This document shows positions 5,437-11,936 of a stretch of 11,936 nucleotides of DNA, in pieces (the first letter of the stretch is position 1; the number at the start of each line of letters is the position of its first letter). A model generated the notes under the pieces. It was not told the origin of the DNA. It searched no databases and was given only the letters and a program-made list of their open reading frames with translations. The stretch comes from Dehalococcoidia bacterium (GTDB lineage: Bacteria; Chloroflexota; Dehalococcoidia; Lucifugimonadales; Lucifugimonadaceae), in assembly GCA_028278465.1 (NCBI GenBank), contig JANQEF010000029.1:1-11936 (forward strand). Direction: 5' to 3'. The position numbers and the translations under genes are program-made.

Positions 5437-7004
5437 TGGCTACAGGAGTACTCGCAAGGCTCGGGCTCGGCGATGCCGTCAAGCGCAAGGCCGAAGAGAA
5501 GGCGCTGGCCAGCGTCAAGAGCACGTCGCAGGTTGACAAGAAGCAGCTGCGCTTCGACCTCTTCACGCACGTCTCGTACATGGCTTCACTGGCGACGGCC
5601 AAGGCGTCTCGCGAGGTTATGTTCACCCGCGCGGCCAAGCTGAACCTGGAGTCGTCGCCGTTCTTCGCCGAGATCAACACGCTAGTGAACCGGCTGAAGT
5701 ACGACTACTCGGAGGCGTGCCGCGCGGTTGCCGACCGCACCGACATCGAAGAGGTTTCGAGCCTGTTGATCCGAATGTCAGGTTCGCTGGCTTCAGGTGA
5801 GGACGAGGCCGAGTTCCTGACGAGAGAGGCGGCGGTGCTGGCCGAGCAGTACCAGGCGGAGTACGAGCAGAAGGTCGAGTCGCTCCGCAAGTGGACGGAC
5901 GCTTACGCCGCTCTCACCGTCTCAGCTGGACTGATCGTCGTCATCAGCATGATCTCGACGATGATCTGGACGCTGAGCCCGATCATGATCCTGATGACCG
6001 CCGTCGCGACGATCGGCGTGATGGGCGTCGGCGCCTTCATCCTGAACGCGGCGTCGCCAGTCGAAGGATTCGCACGCAAGGCCGGGATGTCTGCGCCGAA
6101 CCAGCTGCTGGCCAAGCGACTGATGCTGCTCTTCGGGCCTGGCGGCGCGCTGCTTGGCGCGCTGGTGATGCTGACCGCCGGCCTCGGGCCTGCGCTGATC
6201 ATCGCTGGCATCGGGTTGCTGCCCGGTGGATTCATCATGTGGCGAGACCAGCGCCGCATCGCTAAGCACGACGCCGACATCGCTACATCGACGCGCCTGC
6301 TCGGTGGTGTCACGGACGCCATCGGATCGACGGTCGGCGACGCGCTGACAAAGGTGGACCGGCGCTCGCTGGCCTCGCTGGAGCCTTACTTCAGGCGGCT
6401 TGATGTGCGCATTCGGGCATCGCTGTCGCCCGACCTGGCCTGGAAGCGGCTTGTCTCAGAGACCGGCTCTGAGATGGTCGACCGCACGGTGAGCATCTTC
6501 TGGGACGCTCTGACCATCGGCGGAAACGCGCTCGAGACCGGCAAGAACGCCGCCTTCTTCGCGTCGAGCATCTCGCTGTTGCGTGAGAAGCGCTCGCTGG
6601 TCGCCAACACCTTCATGTTCCTGGTGATCCCGCTCCACATGGCGATGACCGGTCTCCTGATGTTCATCGTGAACGTGATGGAGCTGTTCTCGACGCAGCT
6701 GGCCGACCAGACGGCGCCAGACCTCGATGAGACCGGAGCGACGATCCCGGACATTGCGAACGTATCGGGCTTCAACACCTTCGCCAACGTTGACTTCGGG
6801 TTCCTGGGAATCCTGGTCACGTCGGTGATCCTGGCGCTCACGCTGGCGAACGCACTTGCGCCCCACTCGGCGGCCGGCGGCCACAGGTTCAGATTTCTCT
6901 TCTTCCTCGGCGTGATGATGATCGTCTCAGGGGCAATGATGACCGCCGTTCCGCCGATGGCCGAATCGATCTTCTCCACTATCACGGAGCCCGCGAACAC
7001 GTAG
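5436..7004 (+). CDS. arlJ: ArlJ (FlaJ), polytopic membrane platform of the archaellum
   Basis: This is the inner-membrane core protein on which ArlI acts, equivalent to PilC/GspF, with two T2SF-type cytoplasmic domains. A soluble N-terminal domain (about residues 25-150, with 'LFTHVSYMASLATAKASRE') is followed by hydrophobic segments near 158-180, 182-205, 228-267 (probably two), 388-420, 453-478 and 485-508. The second cytoplasmic domain lies about 270-385 and contains 'RRLDVRIRASLSPDLAWKRL'. The length of 522 aa suits FlaJ. The GTG start overlaps the arlI stop by one base (TAGTG), indicating translational coupling. A hairpin encloses the stop codon. No frameshift or missing part is seen. 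Confidence 0.92.
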   Translation: MATGVLARLGLGDAVKRKAEEKALASVKSTSQVDKKQLRFDLFTHVSYMASLATAKASREVMFTRAAKLNLESSPFFAEINTLVNRLKYDYSEACRAVADRTDIEEVSSLLIRMSGSLASGEDEAEFLTREAAVLAEQYQAEYEQKVESLRKWTDAYAALTVSAGLIVVISMISTMIWTLSPIMILMTAVATIGVMGVGAFILNAASPVEGFARKAGMSAPNQLLAKRLMLLFGPGGALLGALVMLTAGLGPALIIAGIGLLPGGFIMWRDQRRIAKHDADIATSTRLLGGVTDAIGSTVGDALTKVDRRSLASLEPYFRRLDVRIRASLSPDLAWKRLVSETGSEMVDRTVSIFWDALTIGGNALETGKNAAFFASSISLLREKRSLVANTFMFLVIPLHMAMTGLLMFIVNVMELFSTQLADQTAPDLDETGATIPDIANVSGFNTFANVDFGFLGILVTSVILALTLANALAPHSAAGGHRFRFLFFLGVMMIVSGAMMTAVPPMAESIFSTITEPANT

Positions 7005-7017
7005 CTCGCGCTCCGTG
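6983..7017 (+). repeat. Hairpin around the arlJ stop codon
   Basis: CACGGAG (6983-6989) pairs with CTCCGTG (7011-7017), and CGCGA (6992-6996) with TCGCG (7006-7010), leaving a two-base bulge on the left and a 9-base loop. The TAG of arlJ (7002-7004) is in the loop. The strong ribosome site of the next gene begins five bases later (7022). No T-run follows, so full termination is unlikely. Partial attenuation or 3' end protection of the motor message is plausible. Confidence 0.55.
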
Positions 7018-7021
7018 GACT

Positions 7022-7028
7022 AAGGAGG
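7022..7028 (+). promoter_or_regulatory. Consensus Shine-Dalgarno AAGGAGG
   Basis: This is a full anti-16S match six bases before ATG 7035. It is the strongest ribosome site in the window and fixes the start of the acidic protein. It suggests that this small protein is made at a higher level than its neighbours, and supports a bacterial host. Confidence 0.85.
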
Positions 7029-7034
7029 CTGGAT

Positions 7035-7388
7035 ATGCCAGACGACGAACAGAAACCGGGCGAGGAGCCGGCCATCAAGGCCGTTTCGGTGAGCTTGGCC
7101 GACATCGTTGGCGACGACGAGCCGGAGCTGGATGAACTGGAGGACGAAGAGCTCGAAGAAGAGCTTGACGTGGAAGAGGCTCCCGAAGAGGACGAGCCGG
7201 AAGAAGCGGAAGAAGAAAAGTCCGGCGGCCTCGACGACCTCATGGACGACATCTTCGCCGATGAGCAGGAAGAGGATGACCGGCTGAAGGCTTTCGGCGA
7301 CCTGGAGCACCTGACGATGGTCGAGGTGAGCTCAGAGGTCGAGGCCGTGCTGGAAGAGCTGCAGATCAGGCAGGGTGGGTATGAGTAA
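7035..7388 (+). CDS. Very acidic small protein between arlJ and the kinase, function unknown
   Basis: I do not recognise a named family. The 117-aa protein is extremely rich in Glu and Asp, especially residues 30-70 (runs such as EDEELEEELDVEEAPEEDEP). It has an ordered-looking C-terminal segment, 'GLDDLMDDIFADEQEEDDRLKAFGDLEHL', followed by an amphipathic stretch 'VEVSSEVEAVLEELQ' that could form a coiled coil. There is no membrane segment or signal peptide. The ideal ribosome site and its coupling to the kinase (its last codons overlap the kinase start at 7381) show that it is a real gene. By position and by analogy with acidic coiled-coil ArlC-type proteins, it may be a cytosolic adaptor between motor and kinase; this is inference only. 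Confidence 0.75.
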   Translation: MPDDEQKPGEEPAIKAVSVSLADIVGDDEPELDELEDEELEEELDVEEAPEEDEPEEAEEEKSGGLDDLMDDIFADEQEEDDRLKAFGDLEHLTMVEVSSEVEAVLEELQIRQGGYE

Positions 7389-8985
7389 AGGTGGCGCCGC
7401 GCGCCAGCCGCTCTTTGAAGAGAGCGCTGGAGAGCAGGACGAGCACATATCGGGCGTCGCGCTTGACGCGCTGGCTGACTCGATCAAAGAGGCCGCGATC
7501 TCGATCAATAGCAAGTCGAACGTGGTGCAGTGGAACGCGGCTTTCGAGACCAGGTTCCAGGCCCCGCAGGCAGGCGACGCGCTCGCCGACCACTTCGACC
7601 CTCCGGGACTGCGCGCGCTGATCAAGTCCACCATGGGCTCGGATTCGGTGCGCGAGGCTGAGATGATCTCGGACGAGGGCGGCGCGCATGCGGCTGCCTA
7701 CCGCGTCACCGCGGTGCCGATGCCTGAGGGCGATAACGCCCGCGTACTGCTTGTCGTCGACGATATCTCCGAACAGGCGGACCAGCGGAACCGCATGGTC
7801 GCCAACAGCAGGCTCGTCGCCGTCGGTGAGATGGCTGCGGGCGTGGCGCACGAGCTGAACAACCCGCTGACAGCCGTGCTCGGCTTCTCGCAGCTTGCGC
7901 TGAAACAGACCACCGACCCGGTCCTGCGTAAGGACCTGGAGTCGATCGCCCGTGAGGCCGAGAGAGCGGGCCAGATCGTCGACAACCTGCTCGGCTTCGC
8001 ACGCTCTCACTCCGGACGTGGCGACCGCTTCGACGCTGCCGCTTCGCTGCAAAAGGTGCTGGACCTTCGCGAGTACGAGTGCAGGGTCAACAACATCGAG
8101 GTCGTGACCTACTTCGACCCGGGCACGCCGGTCACGCGGGCGGACGGTCACCGCATGGAGCAGGTGTTCCTGAACCTGATCGGCAACGCTATCCAGGCCA
8201 TCAGCGAAGGACCCGGCAGAGGCAACATCACGGTCGGGCTGGTAGCGATCGACGGCGTGATCCGCGTCAGCATCACGGACGACGGTCCCGGCATACCCGA
8301 AGAGGTGCTGCCGCACATATTCGAGCAGTTCTACACCACCAAGCCGGTCGGCAAGGGCACCGGCCTCGGCCTGCACATCTGCCAGGAGATCGTCAGGGAC
8401 CACGGCGGCGAGATCAGGGTGGAGAGCCACTCCAACCGCGGCACGACGTTCGTCGTGGAGATCCCGGTTGTGGAGGTCGAGGAGCAGGAGGAAGAAGAGC
8501 CGAGCGCCCCGGCGCAGCCTCGCAGCTTCTCGATGCTCAAGGTGCTGGCCGTAGACGACGAGCCGGTGATCACAGACCTGCTCTCACGCATCCTGACCGG
8601 CCTCGGCCACGAGGTGGATGCCGCAGCAGACGGCGCCGAGGCGCTGCGGATGATCAACCTGTCCGACTACGACGCCATCCTGCTAGACGTGAAGATGCCG
8701 GGTCTCGGCGGTCCAGAGGTGCTGCGCTGCATCGACGGCCTGAAGCCGGAACTGGCGGAACGTGTGCTCTTCATCACCGGAGACACCGTTTCGCCGACCA
8801 CACAGACCTTCTTCCAGGAGGAGGAGGTCGACGTGCTGCACAAGCCGTTCTCGCTCGAAGAGCTGAGGAGCAAGCTCGACTACTTCGCCGCTCTCAAGGA
8901 CCGCAGAGCTTCAGAAGGAGAAACAGGTAAAAGGCCCGACCTGACAGCGGGGATTTCACGGATTTCCCCCAGGAGCCAATCTTAG
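7381..8985 (+). CDS. Soluble hybrid histidine kinase (PAS-like, HisKA, HATPase, receiver)
   Basis: This cytoplasmic kinase-receiver protein has no predicted membrane segment. A PAS-like sensor region covers about residues 20-130. The HisKA motif 'AAGVAHELNNPLTAVLGF' has the phosphorylatable His157. The HATPase domain shows the N box around Asn269, G1 'DGPG' (301-304), F box 'IFEQFYTTK' and G2 'GKGTGLGL' (324-331). An acidic linker leads to a receiver with 'AVDDEP', phospho-acceptor Asp436 ('LLDVKMPG') and Lys488 ('LHKPF'). All catalytic residues are present. ATG 7381 is chosen; GTG 7375, two codons earlier, is also possible. The start overlaps the acidic gene by 8 bases and the response regulator begins 25 bases downstream, so the kinase belongs to the archaellum transcription unit. 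Its soluble form suggests sensing of a cytoplasmic signal or of the motor itself. Confidence 0.9.
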   Translation: MSKGGAARQPLFEESAGEQDEHISGVALDALADSIKEAAISINSKSNVVQWNAAFETRFQAPQAGDALADHFDPPGLRALIKSTMGSDSVREAEMISDEGGAHAAAYRVTAVPMPEGDNARVLLVVDDISEQADQRNRMVANSRLVAVGEMAAGVAHELNNPLTAVLGFSQLALKQTTDPVLRKDLESIAREAERAGQIVDNLLGFARSHSGRGDRFDAAASLQKVLDLREYECRVNNIEVVTYFDPGTPVTRADGHRMEQVFLNLIGNAIQAISEGPGRGNITVGLVAIDGVIRVSITDDGPGIPEEVLPHIFEQFYTTKPVGKGTGLGLHICQEIVRDHGGEIRVESHSNRGTTFVVEIPVVEVEEQEEEEPSAPAQPRSFSMLKVLAVDDEPVITDLLSRILTGLGHEVDAAADGAEALRMINLSDYDAILLDVKMPGLGGPEVLRCIDGLKPELAERVLFITGDTVSPTTQTFFQEEEVDVLHKPFSLEELRSKLDYFAALKDRRASEGETGKRPDLTAGISRISPRSQS

Positions 8986-9010
8986 AGAATTCATCACGAG
9001 GACCTGTGAC

Positions 9011-9730
9011 ATGACAACTTCCAACGCCGAAAGCTACGACGCATACGACAGCCACCGCGCAGACGAGGTGGTCGATGCGCCCGTGCGAGACAGCTCGTCT
9101 CCTGTGCGAGTCTTCCTGATCGAGGACCATCCTGTGGTGCGTGAAGGCACACGCCGCCTTCTCGAGTTTGAAGAGGGCGCGACGGTGGTTGGCGAGGCGG
9201 ACAGCGGCGAGAACGCAATGGTCTCGCCTTCTCTCGGCCTTGCAGAGGTTGTTCTCTGCGACGTGATGCTGCCCGGCATGGACGGCATCGAGTCGACAAA
9301 GGCGATCCTCGGCAAGTACCCGCACCTGCGGGTCGTGATGTTGAGTTCGTTCGGCGACTCTTATCTCTCGGCGGCGCTGGAAGCGGGCGCCTGCGGCTAC
9401 CTGCTGAAGCGCTCGACCGGCGAGGAGTTGCTGAAGGCGGTGCAGGACGCTGCGAACGGCGGCGCTCCGCTGTCACCGGCGCTGAACGCACTGCTGGTAG
9501 ACCGCTACCGCGAACTGCAGTCGAACAAGACCGACACGCTGGGGCTTTCCGAGCGGCAGGCGCAGGTGCTGGAGATGGTCGCTCGTGGCGAGACGACGAA
9601 GCGCATCGCCGAGGACCTCTACCTGAGCCCTGCGACGGTGAAGCGGGAGCTGCGGCACGTGTTCGACCTGATGGGCGTCAACAACCGCGCCCACGCAGTT
9701 GCCGAGGCGCAGCGCAGAGGGCTGATCTAG
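9011..9730 (+). CDS. NarL/FixJ-type response regulator (receiver plus LuxR helix-turn-helix)
   Basis: This is a DNA-binding response regulator, probably the output of the preceding kinase. After a polar N-terminal extension of about 32 residues, the receiver shows the acidic pair 'LIEDHP', phospho-acceptor Asp84 in 'LCDVMLPGMDG' and the conserved Lys in 'GYLLKRS'. The C-terminal LuxR-type domain runs from 'LSERQAQVLEMVARGETTKRIA' to 'LSPATVKRELRHVFDLMGV' (about residues 175-235). The ATG has a ribosome site (GAGGA, 8997-9001). GTG 9104, at the start of the receiver proper, is an alternative start. It is the last gene before a strong terminator. The target promoters are unknown; the archaellum operon itself is an obvious candidate. 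Confidence 0.9.
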   Translation: MTTSNAESYDAYDSHRADEVVDAPVRDSSSPVRVFLIEDHPVVREGTRRLLEFEEGATVVGEADSGENAMVSPSLGLAEVVLCDVMLPGMDGIESTKAILGKYPHLRVVMLSSFGDSYLSAALEAGACGYLLKRSTGEELLKAVQDAANGGAPLSPALNALLVDRYRELQSNKTDTLGLSERQAQVLEMVARGETTKRIAEDLYLSPATVKRELRHVFDLMGVNNRAHAVAEAQRRGLI

Positions 9731-9766
9731 CGGCTCTCGTGGTCTGTAGCCAGAACGATCTGAACG

Positions 9767-9801
9767 AAACTCCGGTGCCTTGAGCGCCGGAGTTTTTCTT
9801 T
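9767..9801 (+). terminator. Strong Rho-independent terminator after the kinase/regulator genes
   Basis: The 12-nt arms AAACTCCGGTGC (9767-9778) and GCGCCGGAGTTT (9784-9795) pair fully with one G-U wobble around a 5-base loop (CTTGA). They are followed by a T-rich tail (positions 9793-9801: TTTTTCTTT). It lies 37 bases after the response regulator stop and closes the archaellum unit. Confidence 0.93.
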
Positions 9802-9949
9802 GCCTGGCATCTGGCTGTGAAGGCCATTCTCTGGCTTGAGTAGCGTGCGGACGCGCCTCAACTGGCTCGCAACTGTGAGACATGAGGCAACCGCCGATTA
9901 GCCGCCCGCGACTGCACTGCGCCCGCTCTCGTCTCCATCATGGGTTGAT

Positions 9950-9966
9950 CGCTTTGTGAAAAAGCG
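9950..9966 (+). repeat. Small inverted repeat upstream of the atypical regulator
   Basis: CGCTTT (9950-9955) and AAAGCG (9961-9966) form a perfect 6-bp dyad with a 5-base spacer, 39 bases before the next start codon. There is no T-run. It may be an operator or a leader hairpin, or chance. Confidence 0.3.
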
Positions 9967-10005
9967 CACGTCCCCGCCTGCAGCTCATCTCCAATCGGAG
10001 CCCGA

Positions 10006-10716
10006 ATGCCAGAGATCATTCCATTCGACCGGGACTTCTCGGACCCGGAGCCGGACCGCACCACCGAGGTGCTGGTCATAGCGTCGCAGGAGCTGATCCG
10101 CGACGTTGTGCGCAGCACGCTTTCGGCGGTCGACCAGGTCCACGTCATCGGCGAGTCGAAGCAGGGCGACGCAGCGATGCAGGCGGTCGAAGAGCTCAGG
10201 CCCGATGTCGTCGTTATCGAATCGCAGATCGGGCCCGACGCAGAGGGTGTTCGCAGCGGGTATCGCCTGAAGGCGGCACGGCCTTCCCTCGGCGTCGTCG
10301 TCATTGCGCAGGGCTTCGGACCGGACGTCGTTCATTATCTCTCCGGGAAGGTCGGCTCAGGCTGGTCCTTCATCACCCGTGGAGCGGCGCTGGACCCTGC
10401 GAGGCTCTGGAGAGCCATCGAGGGCGCATCGAAGGGCACGGGCGTTATCGACCCGGGCCTTGAGCGCTCCGCCTCAGAGACCGGCGTTCCTCTGCTGGAA
10501 AGGCTGACGGTGCAGCAGGCGCGGGCGCTGGAACTGCTCGCCGCCGGCATCTCAGACACGGGGATCGCGGCACGGCTCGACCTGACCAAGGCGCAGACCC
10601 ATTCGCTTGTCGAGTCGCTCTACCAGGACATGAGCATCGACGCCGGCCCGCGGGTGGACCGCAGGGTCGTGGCCACGCTCGTCTACCTGCGAGAGACGGT
10701 CCGGCTCCAGAACTGA
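10006..10716 (+). CDS. Atypical response regulator: degenerate receiver plus LuxR-type helix-turn-helix
   Basis: The fold pattern is that of a NarL-type regulator, but the receiver has lost the phosphorylation chemistry. The acidic pair is replaced by Ala26/Ser27 ('LVIASQE'), the phospho-acceptor Asp by Glu72 ('VVVIESQIG'), and the conserved Lys region reads 'FITRGA' (Thr124/Arg125). It should therefore work without phosphorylation, perhaps locked in one state or controlled by a small ligand or partner. The C-terminal domain ('LTVQQARALELLAAGISDTGIAARLDLTKAQTHSLV', about 166-205) is a divergent LuxR-type DNA-binding region. The ATG start has GGAG (9998-10001) upstream. The gene lies 275 bases beyond the terminator, so it is likely a separate transcription unit. 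The domain family is clear and the regulatory target is unknown. Confidence 0.8.
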   Translation: MPEIIPFDRDFSDPEPDRTTEVLVIASQELIRDVVRSTLSAVDQVHVIGESKQGDAAMQAVEELRPDVVVIESQIGPDAEGVRSGYRLKAARPSLGVVVIAQGFGPDVVHYLSGKVGSGWSFITRGAALDPARLWRAIEGASKGTGVIDPGLERSASETGVPLLERLTVQQARALELLAAGISDTGIAARLDLTKAQTHSLVESLYQDMSIDAGPRVDRRVVATLVYLRETVRLQN

Positions 10717-10734
10717 GCCGCACAGCGGCGTTTT
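10717..10734 (+). terminator. Weak candidate terminator after the atypical regulator
   Basis: GCCGC (10717-10721) and GCGGC (10725-10729) form a 5-bp stem with a 3-base loop, followed by G and TTTT. It starts directly after the stop codon. The short stem and short T-run make termination possible but not certain. Confidence 0.4.
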
Positions 10735-10816
10735 CGTTGCGAGAGACGCCAGAGGCGCATTTTCGCTACTGATCGAGTTCATCCGTCGTGTTGCGCATCG
10801 GCTATCCTCGCTGACG

Positions 10817-11209
10817 ATGACCTTCGAAAGCGCAGAACTGCCTGAGAAGCCGGACGCCATCGCTCCAGACGGCTCTGAGATCCGTTTGCTCTCCGTGGAG
10901 GCATCAGGTGGCTCCATGGTCCACTGCACGCTGCCTGCTGGCCGAGTGACGAAGCCGGTGCGGCACCGCACCGTCGAGGAGATGTGGCACTGCATTGGCG
11001 GCTCAGGGGCGCTTTGGCGGAAGCTGGACAGCCACGAGGAGCTGCTGACGCTCGAAAAAGGCGTTTCGTGCTCCATCCCAACGGGAGCCTGCTTCCAGTT
11101 CAGGGCGGACGCCGACGGGCCGCTCGAGATCGTGATCGCCACGATGCCGCCCTGGCCGGGCGAACAGGAGGCGGAGCCGTGCGATGGCAGGTGGGAGCCA
11201 TCGCTCTAG
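10817..11209 (+). CDS. Small cupin-domain protein
   Basis: This is a single-domain cupin (130 aa, beta-barrel fold). The first cupin motif is represented by 'VRHRTVEEMWHCIGGSGALWRK' and the second by 'LEKGVSCSIPTGACFQFRADADGPLEIVIATMPPWPG'. The ending 'MPPWPG' is characteristic of a group of small bacterial cupins of unknown substrate. Candidate metal ligands are His and Glu in 'HRTVEEMWH'; the usual second-motif His is not in place (it reads 'PTGACFQF'), so metal binding may be altered. The ATG has little upstream ribosome signal; a TATCCT at 10803-10808 would make a nearly leaderless message, but no matching -35 is seen. No link to the archaellum genes is evident. Confidence 0.8.
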   Translation: MTFESAELPEKPDAIAPDGSEIRLLSVEASGGSMVHCTLPAGRVTKPVRHRTVEEMWHCIGGSGALWRKLDSHEELLTLEKGVSCSIPTGACFQFRADADGPLEIVIATMPPWPGEQEAEPCDGRWEPSL

Positions 11210-11280
11210 CACGCACGCCGCAACCGGTACATTGTCGGTCACTCTGTGGCAAACTCAGGTAGACCGTCTTCGCCCGACCC

Positions 11281-11936
11281 ATGACCAGCCCGGATTCGGC
11301 GCCGCCGCGCCACCGGCTCACCCGGCATATGACCCAGCCAGACCGCCCGCTCAACAAGACGCAACGACTGCAGCAGTGGTTCGAGTCCCACCCGCGCTGG
11401 GACAACGCCTCGTACGGCGAGTTCATGCACGTCGGCGCCAACCAGACCATCTTCCGCATCGTGCTGCAGGAGCTGGAGATCGGCCCTGAAACGGTGGTGC
11501 TGGACGTAGCCTGCGCCGTCGGAGGCAACGCCCGCTGGCTGGCCTCGTTACACGGCTGCCGCGTCTACGGCAACGACATCGACACCGACGCGCTCGCTGT
11601 TGCGAAGGACCTTGCCGGGATCGAGAGGATCTCGGACCTGTGCACATTCGTCGAGGCGCCGGTCGATAGCCTGCCGTTCGACGACGGCATGTTCGATCTT
11701 GTCATCTCGACCGATGTTTTTGACATCGCAGAGGTGAAGCGGGTGCTGAAACCGGGCGGGCACTTCATCGTCAGCACGATGGTCGAGGACCAGGACGCGA
11801 CGTTCAAGTCGATCGCCGACGGCTGGGGGCTGGAGCAGGAGTCGGGCCAGGACGTGACGAGCCTGGCGTTCGCCTTCCACAGGGCGAAGGAGTCGGAGGC
11901 TCAACTGCTGCTGCAGGCGGGGATGATCCCGACCAG
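11281..11936 (+). CDS. SAM-dependent class I methyltransferase, 3' end beyond the window
   Basis: The frame stays open from the stop at 11260-11262 to the end of the window, so only the first roughly 218 residues are present. Motif I of the Rossmann fold is 'VVLDVACAVGGNARWLA', followed by the acidic SAM ribose-binding residue in 'VYGNDID'. Then come 'LPFDDGMFDLVISTDVF' (motif II/III region) and 'EVKRVLKPGGHFIVST', the typical UbiE/type 11 methyltransferase end of the core. The substrate cannot be told. ATG 11281 is the first start; ATG 11329, 16 codons later, is equally possible, and neither has a clear ribosome site. The N-terminus 'LNKTQRLQQWFESHPRWDNASYGEFMHVG' is an alpha-helical cap. 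It lies 71 bases after the cupin gene and may be cotranscribed with it. Confidence 0.85.
   Translation, partial: MTSPDSAPPRHRLTRHMTQPDRPLNKTQRLQQWFESHPRWDNASYGEFMHVGANQTIFRIVLQELEIGPETVVLDVACAVGGNARWLASLHGCRVYGNDIDTDALAVAKDLAGIERISDLCTFVEAPVDSLPFDDGMFDLVISTDVFDIAEVKRVLKPGGHFIVSTMVEDQDATFKSIADGWGLEQESGQDVTSLAFAFHRAKESEAQLLLQAGMIPT

Noticed and set aside
3460..7004. Bacterial type IV pilus or Tad ATPase/platform pair (PilB/PilC, TadA/TadB)
   Set aside because: The ATPase motifs (DISCSGVG, VDASLPDGSRI, IEDTAEVQVPHPNW), the adjacent KaiC-like ArlH and the gene order fit archaellum proteins better.
7366..8430. Long antisense open frame (354 aa) opposite the histidine kinase
   Set aside because: The sense strand has every kinase motif; the antisense product is compositionally a shadow.
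8079..8930. Plus-strand 283-aa open frame inside the kinase
   Set aside because: It is out of frame with the kinase domains and Arg/His/Gly-rich with no domain; a GC-driven artefact.
10803..10808. TATCCT as a -10 box for the cupin gene
   Set aside because: No convincing -35 at the right spacing; kept only as a remark.
1..11936. CRISPR arrays, tRNA/rRNA genes, insertion sequences or attachment sites
   Set aside because: I looked for spaced direct repeats, cloverleaf-like segments, transposase motifs and flanking repeats and saw none.

Overview
The window is GC-rich, densely coded and entirely plus-strand. It carries the core of an archaellum (archaeal flagellum-type rotary type IV filament) motor in what looks like a bacterial genome. 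Bacterial signs are Shine-Dalgarno sites (for example AAGGAGG at 7022-7028), frequent GTG/TTG starts, a hybrid histidine kinase, NarL/LuxR-type response regulators and a textbook Rho-independent terminator (9767-9801). My best guess is a Chloroflexota bacterium, possibly a Dehalococcoidia/SAR202-like lineage. From memory, archaella have been reported in that phylum (Litorilinea aerophila). This assignment comes from family resemblance, not a database search.

Layout. (1) 1-517: the end of an acidic, repeat-bearing protein with an ArlD/E-like (FlaD/E) domain, possibly cut by the window edge. (2) 606/627-2389: three small single-TM proteins with pilin-like N-termini and beta-rich extracytoplasmic domains. 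These are probably ArlF/ArlG-type stator or minor filament proteins, and the second and third are paralogues of each other. (3) 2390-2733: an unusually long gap for this operon, holding a 10-bp-stem inverted repeat and two perfect 10-bp palindromes, possibly a second control point. (4) 2734-7004: arlH, arlI and arlJ, i.e. the KaiC-like regulator ATPase, the motor ATPase and the polytopic platform. (5) 7035-9730: a very acidic small protein, a soluble hybrid histidine kinase and a REC-LuxR response regulator, closed by a strong terminator. (6) 9731-11936: probably separate genes, namely a LuxR-type regulator whose receiver has lost its phosphorylation residues, a cupin protein, and the 5' part of a SAM-dependent methyltransferase that runs off the end of the window.

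How the genes fit together. ArlI with ArlH should assemble and turn the filament through ArlJ, with the pilin-like proteins acting as stator or minor subunits. The ArlD/E-like protein is the natural adaptor to signalling. No chemotaxis genes and no prepilin peptidase or major archaellin are visible. Instead a two-component system sits in the same apparent transcription unit, so motility may be controlled by a histidine-kinase pathway, by transcription and/or by direct signalling, rather than by a conventional Che array.
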